Notes: a model not told the origin generated them from the letters alone. Counted from the stretch's first letter, positions 21,595 to 34,084 are shown. The stretch: DNA of 64,000 nt from Ariolimax columbianus (GCA_036924085.1 JAVGWX010000004.1:77921090-77985089), one strand, 5' to 3'. Made by a program: numbers and translations.

Positions 21595-22990
21595 ACAACA
21601 AAATCCTCAATCAGGTTTGCGCTATTGTAATCAGACCGATCATGGAATATGCCTCTAGCACTTGGTCTACATTAGCCAAAACAAACATAGGAAAACTAGA
21701 CAGAGTCCAAAATATGGGTCTCAGAATTACCCTTGGGGCATTGAAAAGCACTCCAACCACAGAGCTTGGGAAAACGGCAAATATTGAGCCCCTTTGAACT
21801 AGGTAGAAAATATAAATCCTTTACTCAGTTTAGAGAACTAAAGTGGCTACCTCTACGCCATAAGTTCAAAGAGAGAACAAAAAACAGATTACTAAGGACA
21901 AGCCCCAACCATCTGGCCGGAGAGATCCACAGAAAACACGCAGACATCCTCATTGCTGAAACCAAAAAGTGGGAAGCAGTCATTCCAGAACCCTGAACAC
22001 GGAGGCAAGGCAGGTCGTTAGGCAAGGCAGGTCGTTAGGCAAGGCAGGTCGTTAGGCAAGGCAGGTCCAAAATAATTGTGGAGGCTCCAGGTTTAACGAA
22101 GAAAAATTAGCATTCAGCAAGAGAACACAAATTCCACGTTCTGCAGGATGTTAAGAAACAGTACCCTGGCAACTCTTGGACACGTGTGTACAGAGATGGA
22201 TCTGCCTCGGCGAGCGATAAAAGTTGAAGCTGTGGAATTTATATTGCACTCTAAAATGGAGACATAAAAAATCAGTCCATACCAGCAGAAGAGACCTGTA
22301 CCAATTTCAGAACCGAAGCAAGAGCTGTTCGTGCAGCAACTGAGATTATTATCAGCTGAAACACAGCTACAAGGAAAACTGTCATTCTAACATACTCCAG
22401 GAGTGTACTCCAAGCTATCTCAAGCGCCAAACAAGATAGACTCTCACATGAAATAAAATTCAACACAAGACTGATGTTGTCCTACAATGGATTCCCGCCC
22501 AATGTGGGATCCTTGGAAACGAGAAAGAAGATGAGCTCGCAAAAGCCAGAAGTGGAGGCACGCAGACTTTCGATCCACAGTTCTATAGAAAAGCAAAGAC
22601 ACTCATCAAACGATCGATGAGGACAAAATGGAGAGACCAGCACAAAGAATACCAAGCCAGAAAAGGACAGCATAGACAAACTAAGCAGAGACGGACAGAC
22701 AAAGATCTTCAAGATTCAGAACGGGACATTGTAGACTCAAGACCCACCTCCACAGAATTGGTATCAGAGACACTGCCACGAGCCATTGTGGAGCACCCAA
22801 GCAAACACCAGAAGATATTCTGCAAGACTGCCCTACCTAAGTAGACCAAAGAGAGCCCGGGGAAGCGACCATGCTAGAAAAGCTGTGTGGTACCGGCGAA
22901 GACCTGAAACGCACTGTCTCCCTCGTGAACCTCACCGGACTAGAAGCATAGCACCAGTTGATCGATGAAGAAGAAGAAGAAAAAGAAGTA
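21595..22990 (+). pseudogene. 5'-truncated, degenerate I-like LINE (RT thumb, RNase H, tail)
   Basis: It begins just after a G run (21575-21591). Readable pieces in order are IRPIMEYASSTWSTLAKTN and LKSTPTTELGKTANIEPL (thumb); FRELKWLPLRHKFKERTKNR; a degraded RNase H with VYRDGSAS and TNFRTEARAVRAATEI; TLIKRSMRTKWRDQHKEYQA; and PRAIVEHPSKHQKIFCKTAL. It ends with gatcgatgaagaagaagaag. Many stops and frameshifts are present. A 17-bp unit (aggcaaggcaggtcgtt) is repeated four times at 22004-22070 inside it. It is the same family as the LINE at 44920-46035. Confidence 0.85.
22004..22070 (+). repeat. 17-bp x 4 tandem repeat inside the LINE
   Basis: Unit aggcaaggcaggtcgtt is repeated exactly between the RT thumb and RNase H remnants. 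It is a small example of an array seeded in a LINE. Confidence 0.9.
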
Positions 22991-23329
22991 GAATACAAAG
23001 TTGCGAAGCTAATTCCCGGGTGTCTAGGCAGTGGTGACAGCTGAACAGTTTCCGCATATACTTGCTGACACCTAGTCTGGACTTCCATGTTGATCCTACC
23101 GTAAATTCAAAAAATACTGCCCAACTTGAACTCATGGACCCTGTTGAAAAGCAATATCATTTACATTTATGTTGAGTGGCCTATGTGTTACTCATGAAAC
23201 TCCGAACTTGTTTTGTGGTCCTATCACCCAAATTGTTTCACAGAAATGAAGAGAAACGCTGACCTTTACTAAGTAAGTAGTCAATCGATCAATGAATATA
23301 CTGTCACCTCCTGCTTAGTATAGGCCATC

Positions 23330-23725
23330 GACTAACATACGCCAAGTGTGCCTAACCGTTCGCTTTCATCTCCATCACTGCCACAGCAGTCCTGCCCTCT
23401 CGTGGTTTTCTCAAGCTCTTTTCGCCAAGTATGTTTTGGACGGGCTGTGTGTTTCTTACCTTCCGGATTACAGAACAACGACTGTCTCGCAATGTCGTTC
23501 TCCCCTGTGCGCAAAGTACGTCATATCCATCGCCGACGTCTTCTATTTTATCTCCTTATCAACTGTCAGATGCCCAGTTTATTGCCACAGGTCCACGTTA
23601 GGGACACTATCGTACCATTTCAACCCAAATATTCTGCGTAGGCATCTATTAATGAACATTTGCACGCTCGGTGCTATTGCATTTGTTGACCGCCAAACCT
23701 CCGACCCATGAAGTAGTTCTGCCTT
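23330..23725 (-). pseudogene. LINE RT C-terminal relic
   Basis: Minus-strand reading gives LLHGSEVWRSTNAIAPSVQM, FINRCLRRIFGLKWYDSVPN, then GENDIARQSLFCNPEGKKHT and RPKHTWRKELE. These are typical LINE RT tail sequences (…NRCLR.ILG..W.D, then GRP..TWRR.LE). Stops and a frame change split it. Confidence 0.75.
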
Positions 23726-23989
23726 ATCAATTAGAGTTGAAAATCTTGATCTTAGTGCATGAATTCATTTATTCAGAATATAATAAATTCGCGTATGCAA
23801 TGGAGACTCCTCTCACCTTCGATGTGCTAAGTTTGATATCCGGGTAGGTACCTCCCACACTATGTGTGACGCCCCCCAGAGAAGTAAATGAGTCCATCTC
23901 TTGTACTATAGCACTCCACTCCACACCCTCGCCTTCAAACTCTTTAAGAATCTCATCACTATGTATGGTACTCAAAATTAGTTTAACAT

Positions 23990-24235
23990 GTGAGAAGAAA
24001 CAGAAAGAGAAGAAGAAGAGGAAAAAGAAGGAGGAGGGGGACTAGAAGAAGAAGAAAAGGAAAAAGAAATGAAAAAGAAAAAAGAAGGAGAAGAGGAAGA
24101 AGAAGAAGAAAAGGAAAAAGAAAAGAAAAAAGAAGAAAAGGAAAAAGAAGAAGGAGAAGAGGAAGAAGAAGAAGAAGAAGAAGAAGAAGAAGAAGAAGAA
24201 GAAGAAGAAAAAGAAGACGAAGAAGATGAAGATCT
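23990..24235 (+). repeat. GAA-rich purine tract
   Basis: About 245 bp of gaa, aag and gga triplets ending in a regular (gaa)n run. It precedes the 31-bp array by ~130 bp. Confidence 0.93.
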
Positions 24236-24364
24236 CTATGTTAAGCTACTATCTATGCCATATAAGATATTGACCAGGATCAAAGTAAAGATATTTTTTT
24301 TCAAGGTAGAACACACGGATCATGACTATGTTTGTCAAGGTGAGATAGAGGTAAGAGAAATTAG

Positions 24365-25378
24365 GACCTTGGTCTGATGAAGTAAGAGTAATCAGGACCT
24401 TGATCTGATGATGTAAGAGAAATCAGGACCTTGATCTGATGATGAAAGAGAAATCAGGACCTTGATCTGATGATGTAAGAGAAATCAGGACCTTGATCTG
24501 ATGATGTAAGAGAAATCAGGACCTTGATCTGATGATGTAAGAGAAATCAGGACCTTGATCTGATGATGAAAGAGAAATCAGGACCTTGATCTGATGATGT
24601 AAGAGAAATCAGGACCTTGGTCTGATGATGTAAGAGAAATCAGGACCTTGATCTGATGATGTAAGAGAAATCAGGACCTTGATCTGGTGATGTAAGAGAA
24701 ATCAGGACCTTGATCTGGTGATGTAAGAGAAATCAGGACCTTGATCTGATGATGTAAGAGAAATCAGGACCTTGATCTGGTGATGTAAGAGAAATCAGGA
24801 CCTTGATCTGATGATGTAAGAGAAATCAGGACCTTGATCTGAGGATGTAAGAGAAATCAGGACCTTGATCTGGTGATGTAAGAGAAATCAGGACCTTGAT
24901 CTGATGATGTAAGAGAAATCAGGACCTTGATCTGATGATGAAAGAGAAATCAGGACCTTGATCTGATGATGTAAGAGAAATCAGGACCTTGGTCTGATGA
25001 TATAAGAGAAATCAGGACCTTGATCTGATGATGTAAGAGAAATCAGGACCTTGATCTGATGATGTAAGAGAAATCAGGACCTTGATCTGATGATGTAAGA
25101 GAAATCAGGACCTTGATCTGATGATGTAAGAGAAATCAGGACCTTGATCTGATGATGTAAGAGAAATCAGGACCTTGATCTGATGATGTAAGAGAAATCA
25201 GGACCTTGATCTGATGATGTAAGAGAAATCAGGACCTTGATCTGATGATGTAAGAGAAATCAGGACCTTGATCTGATGATGTAAGAGAAATCAGGACCTT
25301 GATCTGATGATATAAGAGAAATCAGGACCTTGATCTGATGATGTAAGAGAAATCAGGACCTTGATCTGATGATGAATG
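24365..25378 (+). repeat. 31-bp minisatellite, ~32 units
   Basis: Consensus pieces are gagaaatcaggaccttgatc and tgatgatgtaa. The period is exactly 31 bp with substitutions (aaag for taag, ggtga for gatga, ggtct for gatct). It ends in gatgaatgaaggagaagaag, so it abuts a short GAA tail. This suggests it lies at the 3' end of a GAA-tailed element, which I cannot otherwise identify. Confidence 0.97.
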
Positions 25379-26190
25379 AAGGAGAAGAAGAAGAACATCG
25401 AGAATTGTTGATGAAAGTGGACCGGCGTCCTTCAGGCGGTTTGGTTGTGTATATGTGAATATGTATCTATTCAAGCGTTATATGTCGATGTGTGTGTTAA
25501 TGTTTATGTGTTCATATACGAACAAATGTGAACCACTGTTTTGTATGTGTGTGTGTGTGCGTCTATGAGCGTGCATGTCTATGTTATCTTTATATCGATG
25601 TATATACAGCTGCGCGTGTACGTATCTGTGTGTATACTCGCTTGGAACCACGTGTATGTGTATATTTGCATGAAACCTACTGGACCTCCAAACAAATAAA
25701 CCCGAACAAAGACGGATAGAGCAATGAATGCACTCGACCCACTGCACCAAGTTACACGACAAACGCGATAAAGAAGCCGTATTTCCTCCAGCAAATGGGC
25801 GCACCGAAGCAGTAATAATCGTAACTTACATCTGTATGTAAATTAGTTTGAGCGTACGCTGTATGTAGTCTACGCTGCGCGTGGTCCTGTCGCATTCCAG
25901 GCCTCCTTAAGCTATTAAGCGCGACGCAACAAAGGCGTCCTTTTTTTAACCCCGACCCGCGTCAACTAGTGAAATAACCTCGATCTTCTATAGTCTACGT
26001 AGCACCTAATCGCGCCAAACTTCAAATACACGCTGTTTACGCAAACAGTGTAAGGCAGTAGGTCCAAAATATTCCAATTATCGTGCCTGCGCAGCAATCC
26101 TATATTAGAGCCCTCTGACAAGAAAAGCAATAGTTTGCGTCGTATTTGCGGATAATAAATTATTTTTACATAACAGATACCATCATCATC
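25379..26190. other. Unassigned DNA, TG-rich at its left
   Basis: 25440-25670 is enriched in tgtgtatatgtg-type words. The remainder shows no recognisable feature. Confidence 0.4.
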
Positions 26191-26194
26191 TTGT

Positions 26195-26650
26195 TTACAA
26201 GTCCTAAGACTAGTTGTAAGGTTTTCTGGGCATGACTCTCCATTTGGCCATGTATCCACTGGTTGATCAGTCGTAAGACTGGTTGTAAGGTTATCTGAGC
26301 ATGTTTTTCCAAGATGCCCTATCCTCTGGTTGATCAGTTCTCAATACTGGTTGTAAGGTTGTCTGAGCATGCCTCTCCATTTGACACTATCCTCTGGTTG
26401 ATCAGTTCTCAATACTGGTTGTAAGGTTGTCTGAGCATGCATCTCCATTTGACACTATCCTCTGGTTGATCAGTCCTAAGACTGGTTGTAAGGCTGTCTG
26501 AGCATGCCTCTCCATTTGACACTATCCTCTGGTTGATCAGTCATAAGACTGGTTGTAAGGTTGTCTGAGCATGCCTCTCCATTTGACACTATCCTCTGGT
26601 TGATCAGTCCTAAGACTGACTGTAAGGTTGTCTAAGCATGTCTTCCCAAG
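26195..26650 (+). repeat. ~67-bp minisatellite, locus 1
   Basis: About seven units share ctggttgatcagtcctaaga, ctggttgtaaggttgtctga and gcatgcctctccatttgaca. The same unit, diverged, forms the array at 63310-64000. Confidence 0.92.
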
Positions 26651-27364
26651 GTTCGTTTATCCTCTGCAGTTCACTTCGTTTCAGGATATGTTCATACTTT
26701 AATCTCACTACATGTCTGTATTGTAGAGGAAAGTCTTCTTCGCCCCGTTTCGCGTTTCCCCCGGATCTTGACAGATTTAGACGCACCAAAAATGTTGTCT
26801 ACCATCAATGCACTCAAATACAAAAAACATGAAGTCCTGCTAACTTCAATCTATTAAGTTACTGGACTAGAACGGACCTCATTCTGGTATCCAAAATAAA
26901 ACAATTTATCAAAATACAAAAATGAAATGTAAACCAAAAACGAAAAATCAAAAACCATAAACCTCACTCGAGCGAAGCCGGGTACTTCAGGTATTACGAT
27001 ATCATTGTATTTTGCCAATACTACTTCTGGGTTTACTATAACATTCACTTATTTTTCTTTCTTTCTCAAACGAATCTCATCCTGGTTCTTGATTTTCTCA
27101 GTTGGATAGTAGACGTGCAACATTGTTGGATAGTAGACGTGCAACATTGTTGGATTTGCAATCTAGCTGTCTTAATAAATGCGTACTTGATTATAAACAA
27201 GACAGAAGGAGAAAGGATCTGTAGTCACGTTACGTGACCAGAACAATGACGTCATACACAGAAGTCCGGAAAAGCCATCCCGGCAAAATGACCACGATTG
27301 TCTTCAGTTGCTGAAAAAATATAAGTAGCATGTCCTTTGCAGAACGTCGCTTTTAATAACCGCC
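26651..27364. other. Unassigned DNA
   Basis: AT-rich; a 22-bp duplication (gttggatagtagacgtgcaa) lies at ~27100-27147. Nothing else recognised. Confidence 0.4.
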
Positions 27365-27367
27365 AGG

Positions 27368-27790
27368 ACTAACGTCTGGTCAGACAAAATTTACTTATTA
27401 GACATGTTAGTCAGGGTCAGGCAAAATATACTGGCCAAGACCCTCGCTTCGGCTTCCTCGTTGACCATCTTGGATACGGGCTGTGTTTATGGCAGCCTGG
27501 CTAACGAGGTGAGGGATCGACGTGTTCCCAGTCGTAGTGAGCGACACGCAGATGGAGCCAAGCATAGCACAACCGCATGGAGTACACCATTTTGGAGATG
27601 TCTACTGCCTAGTTACCACCATTACTTCTGATGCCTTTATATGTGTGTTGATGAACGACCATGCTGACCATCATCAGCACGCTCGGGATGTGAGGACAGC
27701 TACGACAATGCTGCCCCTTAATCTCCCTTTCAGAGCGCACAAAAGAGTAGTCTTACTCATTGCAGGCATTCATCAAACAACTACTACCGC
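27368..27790 (+). mobile_element. Family B dispersed element, long copy with monomeric 38-bp motif
   Basis: The left end reads aggactaacgtctggtcaga, then one 38-bp-type unit (gacatgttagtcagggtcag), then the family core (aaatatactggccaagaccc, atggcagcctggctaacgag, gtagtgagcgacacgcagat, cacgctcgggatgtgaggac, cgcacaaaagagtagtctta). It ends near catcaaacaactact. The single unit here is the likely progenitor state of the eight-unit array at 30770-31075. Confidence 0.82.
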
Positions 27791-27869
27791 CAAGCTATTT
27801 TGCTGTTATAAAGTTTCGTAGCAAGTGGACAGTACAGAAGGTTGCCATTACTTACAGATGGTCGATGAA

Positions 27870-27971
27870 CTAAAAAAAAACATAGTCTGCCAAATTTGTC
27901 ACGATCGTGATTTGAACCTGGTGCACTGGGATTGTGAAACGGACGCTTCACCCCTAAGCCACGCAGCCTCC
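27870..27971 (-). mobile_element. tRNA-derived SINE-like head (family S4)
   Basis: The minus strand reads ggaggctgcgtggcttaggg (A-box-like) and ggttcaaatc (B box, 27909-27918), then ends in a T-rich/A-rich stretch near 27870. It is degenerate relative to any tRNA. Confidence 0.6.
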
Positions 27972-27974
27972 AAG

Positions 27975-29190
27975 ATAAATATGTACAGGAGACATTATTG
28001 AAAGCTCAACGTAGGCGACATTATCGCACCATAAAAGTCAAGTGGAAACTCAGCAGAATTACCCGCTGGTTTGAAATGGAGTTTTTAAGACCCCATTGTA
28101 CTAAACCGCAACCTGTGAGAGGTGGGGTGGCAAGCGCCATTCCTTGCTGTTTTTCTATCCTTAACTTTAGCGTCAGGTATCCATTTACAGCTGTTTTGTC
28201 AACCTCACTCTCTGGTCCTGAGCTATCTTTGGCCAGTGGCAAGATTTTATCGAGACGACTGGAGATAGCTCAGGATGCAGATTTTTCCTCAGGGTTTACT
28301 ACCGAAGCCTTTTCCGTAGACAGATATCCCGCTAGACAGCGGAGGAGGGATGATATATAACATTGTGTTTCGTGCATTTTCCATATGCGCAAGAGGTCGT
28401 AAGGACATCTCTCCCAGGCTGTATTCTAGTCCATTATAGTCTGTCTAAATTTCAGTCACACCACAACTGACAATCTCGTGAAGTTCAGCCGTGTAAACTA
28501 GACCGCGATATAGGACACCGGTTTAAGGGTATTGCTATTCATATAGCCAACTTCCATTCACGATAATCAGACGGAAGAAAACACACAAAAAACGAACAAT
28601 TAACCAGTCCAAATGGAAAACAACAACACGTTTCCGTGAACAGAAGTGTAAGTCGTTAACTAGTGTGAACTCCAGGGGCATGGTCTGACAGCATCCATAG
28701 TGAACTAAAACAGCAGAGAAATGTAGTATCCGGGTGAGGCACAAACAAGATTAAAATACAATTTTACATGAGAAAGTAACAGTCATGAACCCACGTTTCC
28801 CCATGAATTGTTCTTCATCAGGGACAAGACAAACGCAGAACAATATTGACTAAAATACTTAACGAATGCATATCAGAGCATTTAACACATTGAAAGAAAG
28901 AATATCCTATATAATGTGTCAGTTACGATTTGGTGCATAATCATGGAAGGGTCGTTCCAGAAACTCGAGGAACGCACACATAAGTTCCGAAATAATACTT
29001 TAAATGCGGATCGTACGAAATACGATAAATAAATAAGTGAATTAAATACACAATTCAAAAGCAAATATATGAATATTAGTTAGATACAGGCATGCAAATT
29101 GTTAAATAACACAGCTAATTTGTTGCTAAAAGACAAGTCACGAGTTATTTCATAGACAACTCGAATGCTATGATCAGTAACAAGGTTTCC
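27975..29190. other. Unassigned DNA
   Basis: A GC-balanced block (28060-28360) is followed by AT-rich DNA. No gene motif, repeat family or RNA feature was identified. Confidence 0.4.
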
Positions 29191-29199
29191 TAAGGTAAA

Positions 29200-29455
29200 C
29201 ATAACTGGATCATCAGACTTGTGAGTTACGGAGTTTTCTAAGCCAGCCGGATTCTGCCACAGGACCTGCAAATTACAAGGTTTTCTAAGGCAATCCGAAT
29301 GCTGTCATCAGACTTGCAAATTACGTGGTTTTCAAGGCAAACTAAATGCTGTCATTAGACTTGTAAATTACGTGGTTTTCTAAGACAAACTAAATGCTGT
29401 TATTAGACTTGTAAATTACGTGGTTTTCTAAGGCAAACTAAATGCTGTTATCAGA
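29200..29455 (+). repeat. 48-bp minisatellite, ~5 units
   Basis: Units share gacttgtaaattacgtggtt and ttctaaggcaaactaaatgc. Spacing between matched positions 29341 and 29389 is 48 bp. The left units are more diverged. Confidence 0.88.
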
Positions 29456-30500
29456 CAGTTTATATTGCTGTAGTCTTAACGCTTAGAACGATTTGATGAG
29501 CCGGGTCAGTACATGTTTGGTGACATAAGTAGACGCAGCTATAGATGTCAGTCACTTAAATAAATTGAAATGCACTCTCTAGCCAGTGTCCTTCCACGAG
29601 AAGCTGTGCGGAGTCCACGGAGCCTCAAATCGACTGCTGACTTCGTTAGAGTCATTGAAGTCGAGGTCTGCAGACGAACGAGGACGAAGAAGCAAAAGAA
29701 GAATGCAATTATTTGAAATGACTACTCTGAGATCATCTATAAATTGTATTTTAGGTCGACGTGTGGTGTTTATCTTTGTGACAATTTCGTGAAAAATGTT
29801 GGCGGTCCCTTAATAATGAACTATGTCCCTAACTAGGGCTACGGCCTCAGGACTGAGCACGTCTGCTCTAACACACAACAACAATAACTGCTAAATGCTC
29901 TCTGAAGCAGATACATGTCACTTCTCCTAACCTTCGATTTGGTAAGTGGGTATCGAAGGCATTGCTTGCCTGCACCAGACAGTAACCCTGCATAAAGATA
30001 AACTTTATCGACGTATATCCTTCCTTACATACACTCTTTTCTTCTCCTTTCTTCGTCTTTCTGTCCTCTTCCACGACCTTCTGTCGATCCTCTCACACCT
30101 TTTTACATTCTTCACAGCCAATGCCCCCCTGTCAACACGTAAATTTTAAAATCAGTCCAACGCTCTACAAGCAGGCACACTACTCCCCCCCCCTCTTTCC
30201 CCGCGCCCTCCTCCTCCAATTCAGTATCTCCTCTCTCTTAGTACAATATAACATGGCTCCCATTAAGTTCTTTTTTTTATTGTATTTTATTTTCTGTTAC
30301 ATTGAGACCCGGGCTGTTCTGTCAGCCCCACATTGTTAAGTCAAGAGTAATACTGGCACACGGTTACTTTGGAGCCGCGTGCCAGCGTTTGTTTGCATAT
30401 GAAAGACCCGGGAAAGAGCAGATGTGGTTCGCGTAGACTATGAATATATGTGTATCTGAGAGTTGTCAAGTAAGGATACGCCTCTGAGCATCTCTTGTTG
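29456..30500. other. Unassigned DNA
   Basis: No element or gene recognised; pyrimidine-rich at 30020-30240. Confidence 0.4.
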
Positions 30501-30502
30501 AG

Positions 30503-30630
<128 letters not shown>

Positions 30631-30684
30631 ATGTCTATCTGTCATATATTTGTCTATGTCTGTCTGTTTGTCATATATTTGTCT

Positions 30685-31110
30685 ATGTTGTTGTTGTGAG
30701 TGCCTACATTGAGTATTCTTTTTTTTGTGCCATGCGATTGGCGGGTTGCAGTATGTTCTGCGTTAGACTGACCCTGACTAACAGTATCAGATCAGTATGA
30801 TTGGCCTTACCTGACTAACATTATCAGATCAGTATGTCTTGTCTGGCCCTGACTAACATTGTCAGATCATTATGTCTTTCCTGGCCCTGACTAACATTGT
30901 CAGAACAGTATGTCTTGTCTGGCCCTGACTAACATTGTCAGATCAGTATGTCTTTCCTGACCCTGACTAACATTGTCTGATCAGTATGTCTTTCCTGACC
31001 CTACCTAACATTGTCAGAACAGTATGTCTTGTCTGGCCCTGACTAACATTGTCTGATCAGTATGTTTCGCCTGACCAGACGTCAGTCTCCTCTCCCCATA
31101 ATTGTCAACA
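30685..31110 (-). mobile_element. Family B element whose end carries an expanded 38-bp minisatellite
   Basis: The plus strand reads gttgttgttgtgagtgccta, then the array, then cctgaccagacgtcagtctc. That is the reverse of the family B layout, with the (CAA)n tail on the left and most of the core deleted. The array at 30770-31075 has ~8 units of 38 bp (gactaacattgtcagatcag / tatgtctttcctggccct). Family B copies at 27368 and 60450 have one unit at this place. Confidence 0.85.
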
Positions 31111-31214
31111 AACAAGACTTCAATTATACGCAGGAAGAAAACCGAACATACGCTTGGGACTGAATTTGGGTTTCAGTTATTCGAAAATGCCATATTTGAA
31201 AAATATAAACGGAA

Positions 31215-31258
31215 AGGGTGGTGGTGGTGGTGGTGGTGGTGGTGGGGGGGGGGGGGAG
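31215..31258 (+). repeat. (GGT)n and poly-G tract
   Basis: Ten ggt triplets followed by a G run. Poly-G runs are collapse-prone in assembly. Confidence 0.95.
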
Positions 31259-31419
31259 TTAGTTAATGGAAGAAAAGAAGAAATCAAAATTAAAAATCCA
31301 GGCTGTCACAGAAATTAAGATAAAAGAACGTGGGTGGCGGCTGGTCTAATTCTTAGTGATAAGATGTTTCTCTATAGCGGAGTTCCCACTATACGACTGA
31401 GTTAACGGGAAAGTGGGAC

Positions 31420-32375
31420 GTATTGTGGCGCGAAATCAAAGCATGGAAATGTGTGTCTATGAGGCTCCATCACGAAAAAAAAGGCAAGCTAGGAAACATC
31501 TTCATTGTTAATGCGCTGAATGAGGTGGCTAGAGAACAGATGCCAGAGCGGAATTATGTGAGCCGCTTGACAAGACAGAAGGGCGATTCTCATGACGACA
31601 TGATCCTACTTGCAGATTTCAATGCCAGAGTGAGAAATAATCATTCGAGATGGGAGAAAGTCATTGAGGGGTATGGGGAAGATGGGACAATGAAAGGCGA
31701 CACCTGTACTGAGAAAAATTAACGATTACAAATACAAATATCGCTCACAGGTGCGTGCATGGATACACTCAATGTGAACCTACATGAAATGATAGATGGA
31801 TAGTTGGATATGCCAGCGTGAGAAAAGATACAATTGGTTGTGCCATTGTCCACCTGAGAACGGGCCACTGCAGATTACTGGGCCAACTGTATCGGCTCTG
31901 TTTATGTTTTTGTTTCTAAGAGTAGACGTCACTGCACTCCGGGTATACACATAGGTGCTCTGTCTCTATCAGCGAATGCCGAAGGGTATGGATGCTGAAC
32001 GTTCATGTAGCTCGCTGGTTGTACAGACTCCTGATCCGTCCTCTCACGCACCCCCCCCCCCCCCCCCACAAACCTCTGCTGCTATCCACTTGTACCTTCT
32101 GTACCTTTTATAATGCGGCTAGCGCGTCTGCCACGATGACTGCCCTTGTTAATGAAGCCTTAGTTATCTATCTCAGAGCTGATGTCACTGTGTCCATCTC
32201 CATTCTCAATCCATGTCTGCTCAAAATCTCCCAAATAAATGAATGTTCTTGTGGGATAGGAGTCCAGGCCCATGAATACGTACTTTAAGAATGTCCGTTC
32301 AACGAGAAACTAAGATGCCAGACCTGGCCAGATGAAGCAGAACTGGGTCAAAAAACTATGGGGTCACCGCTCCGA
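31420..32375 (+). pseudogene. I-like LINE relic: endonuclease piece and RNase H tail
   Basis: At 31560-31722 a piece reads DDMILLADFNARVRNNHSRW, the endonuclease block around the catalytic Asp and Asn, ending in a stop. At ~31850 a piece reads VHLRTGHCRLLGQLYRLC. At 32220-32370 the text continues LKISQINECSCGIGVQAHEY, then after a stop ECPFNEKLRCQTWPDEAELG. The last two are the Cys-rich C-terminus of the LINE polyprotein. The RT itself is missing, so this is an internally deleted relic. Its last codons feed into the 26-bp array that follows. Confidence 0.8.
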
Positions 32376-32790
32376 CCTGCGACAGGACTGTGGACTTGAT
32401 CCTGGCGACAGGAATGTGGACTTGATCCTGGCGACAGGACTGTGGACTTGATCCTGGCAACAGGACTGTGGACTTGATCCTGGCGACAGGACTGTGGACT
32501 TCATCCTGGCGACAGGACTGTGGACTTCCTCCTGGCGACAGGACTGTGGACTTCATCCTGGCGACAGGGATAGGACTGTGGGCTTCATCATGGCGATAGG
32601 ACTGTGGACTTCATCCTGGGGACAGGACTGTGGACTTCATCCTGGTGACATGACTGTGGACTTCATCCTGGTGACAGGACTGTGGCTTTCATTCTGGCGA
32701 CAGGACTGTGGCTTTCATTCTGGTGATAGGAGTGTGGACTTTATCCTGGCGATAGGACTGTGGACTTCATCCTGGCGATAGGACTGAAGA
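32375..32790 (+). repeat. 26-bp minisatellite made from the LINE's terminal codons
   Basis: About 16 units of 26 bp (gacaggactgtggacttcat / cctggc). The unit can be translated as TVDFILATGL, which resembles the conserved LINE C-terminus. The final unit ends ATAGGACTGAAGATTTAG (IGLKI-stop) and is followed by a GAA-rich tail. The array therefore lies between the last recognisable LINE codons and the LINE's own stop and tail. Confidence 0.88.
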
Positions 32791-32814
32791 TTTAGCATGA
32801 TCAGAAAACCCAAA

Positions 32815-33030
32815 CGCAGAAGAAGGAGAAGAAGAAGAAAGAAGAAGAAGGAAGAGAAGCAGAAGAAGAAAAAGAAGAAGAAGAAGAAGAAAAAGGAGAT
32901 GAAAGAAAGAAAAAGAAGAAAAAGAAAAAGAAAAAAGAAAAGGAGGAGGAGAACGAAGAATAAGAATAAGAAGAAGAAGAAGAAGACGAAGAGGAAGAGA
33001 AAGAGGAAGAAGAAGAAAGAAAATGAGAAG
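32815..33030 (+). repeat. GAA-rich purine tract (expanded LINE tail)
   Basis: Some 215 bp of gaa/aag triplets begins 20-30 bases after the LINE stop codon at 32793. Position makes it the 3' tail of that LINE, greatly lengthened. Confidence 0.85.
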
Positions 33031-34084
33031 TAGAAGGTTATGTAAGAAACGCCAGAGTCAAGAGAGAATCAGAAATTGGAAGTGTCTTCTACCTCGTGGC
33101 AATAAATAGAACAACAGACAGAATAGTTCCCACCAAAACAACACCCACAATCAGGTAAGAAACCAAAAACAAGAGACGAAGAAGCAAGAATAAAAATATG
33201 CTGGCTAAGAGAGTCAGAAGCTTAGGACCAAATGTCAGGAATGAATCTCGACAGAAGTGTATTGGATGTCATGGAGGAGTAGTACCTCCAGTGGCGCACA
33301 TGTCGTGCCATACCTTGGGTAGTTTGTCCATTATTGGTCCTCACCTGGCTCTCAACTCTCACTTGTACCTCCACGTAGCTGCCAGCATGCGGCAGTGGCC
33401 ACACCTCGAGCGACGGTCTCGACATGACCGGCTAAACTAAGTGAGGGTAGCCGATGGGTCTAATAAGCCCACGGTTTTATAGGGCTTGTCTACCTAAGTA
33501 TGTGAAGACTGGATTCGGCGAACTGAGGGGAAGAACCACTGGCTGGTCAACCGGCAGAGAGGCGAGTACCAGCAACGCGCCGTGGAGTGTTCGGAGAAAG
33601 GCTAGACACAGAAGCTTCCATTAGTCGTCCACTGCATCAGGGTTACTGCTCTAGTCGTCTTGATCATATCTTGCCACTGGATCAAATGGAATCAGAACGA
33701 GAGAGTGAGGCTGACGCAGCGCAACTCACCATCATTAAAATTCAATTAACGCGCAAGTCATATTTTCATCTCGTCTCATCTCATATCGACAACAGTGGAA
33801 AGTGCAGAGTATAATACAGATCTACGAGGGACGTTCAAATTAGAGCAATTGTGTCCTATTACTGCTAGGCGTTCCATTTGATATGGGCCAGTTAGGTGAC
33901 AGATAAATAAAAATAGTGGAAAACACTGTTATTACTTGCACGGAACAGCGTGCTGTGATGAAGTTTCTTGTGAAAGAAGGCGTGACACCTACGTAAATGT
34001 AAAGAAGACTGCAATCAGTATACGGTGATGAAACACTCGGCCGTAGTAAGACATGTAAATGATGATATACATTTATATATATCA
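33031..34084. other. Unassigned DNA
   Basis: A GC-richer block (33230-33560) contains short open frames on both strands with no motif I recognise. The rest is AT-rich. Confidence 0.4.

Noticed and set aside
24365..25378. CRISPR-like regular 31-bp repeats
   Set aside because: The repeats are head-to-tail with no spacers, in a eukaryotic context, so it is a minisatellite.
33198..33440. A small protein in the GC-rich block
   Set aside because: Open frames on both strands and no recognisable motif or start context.
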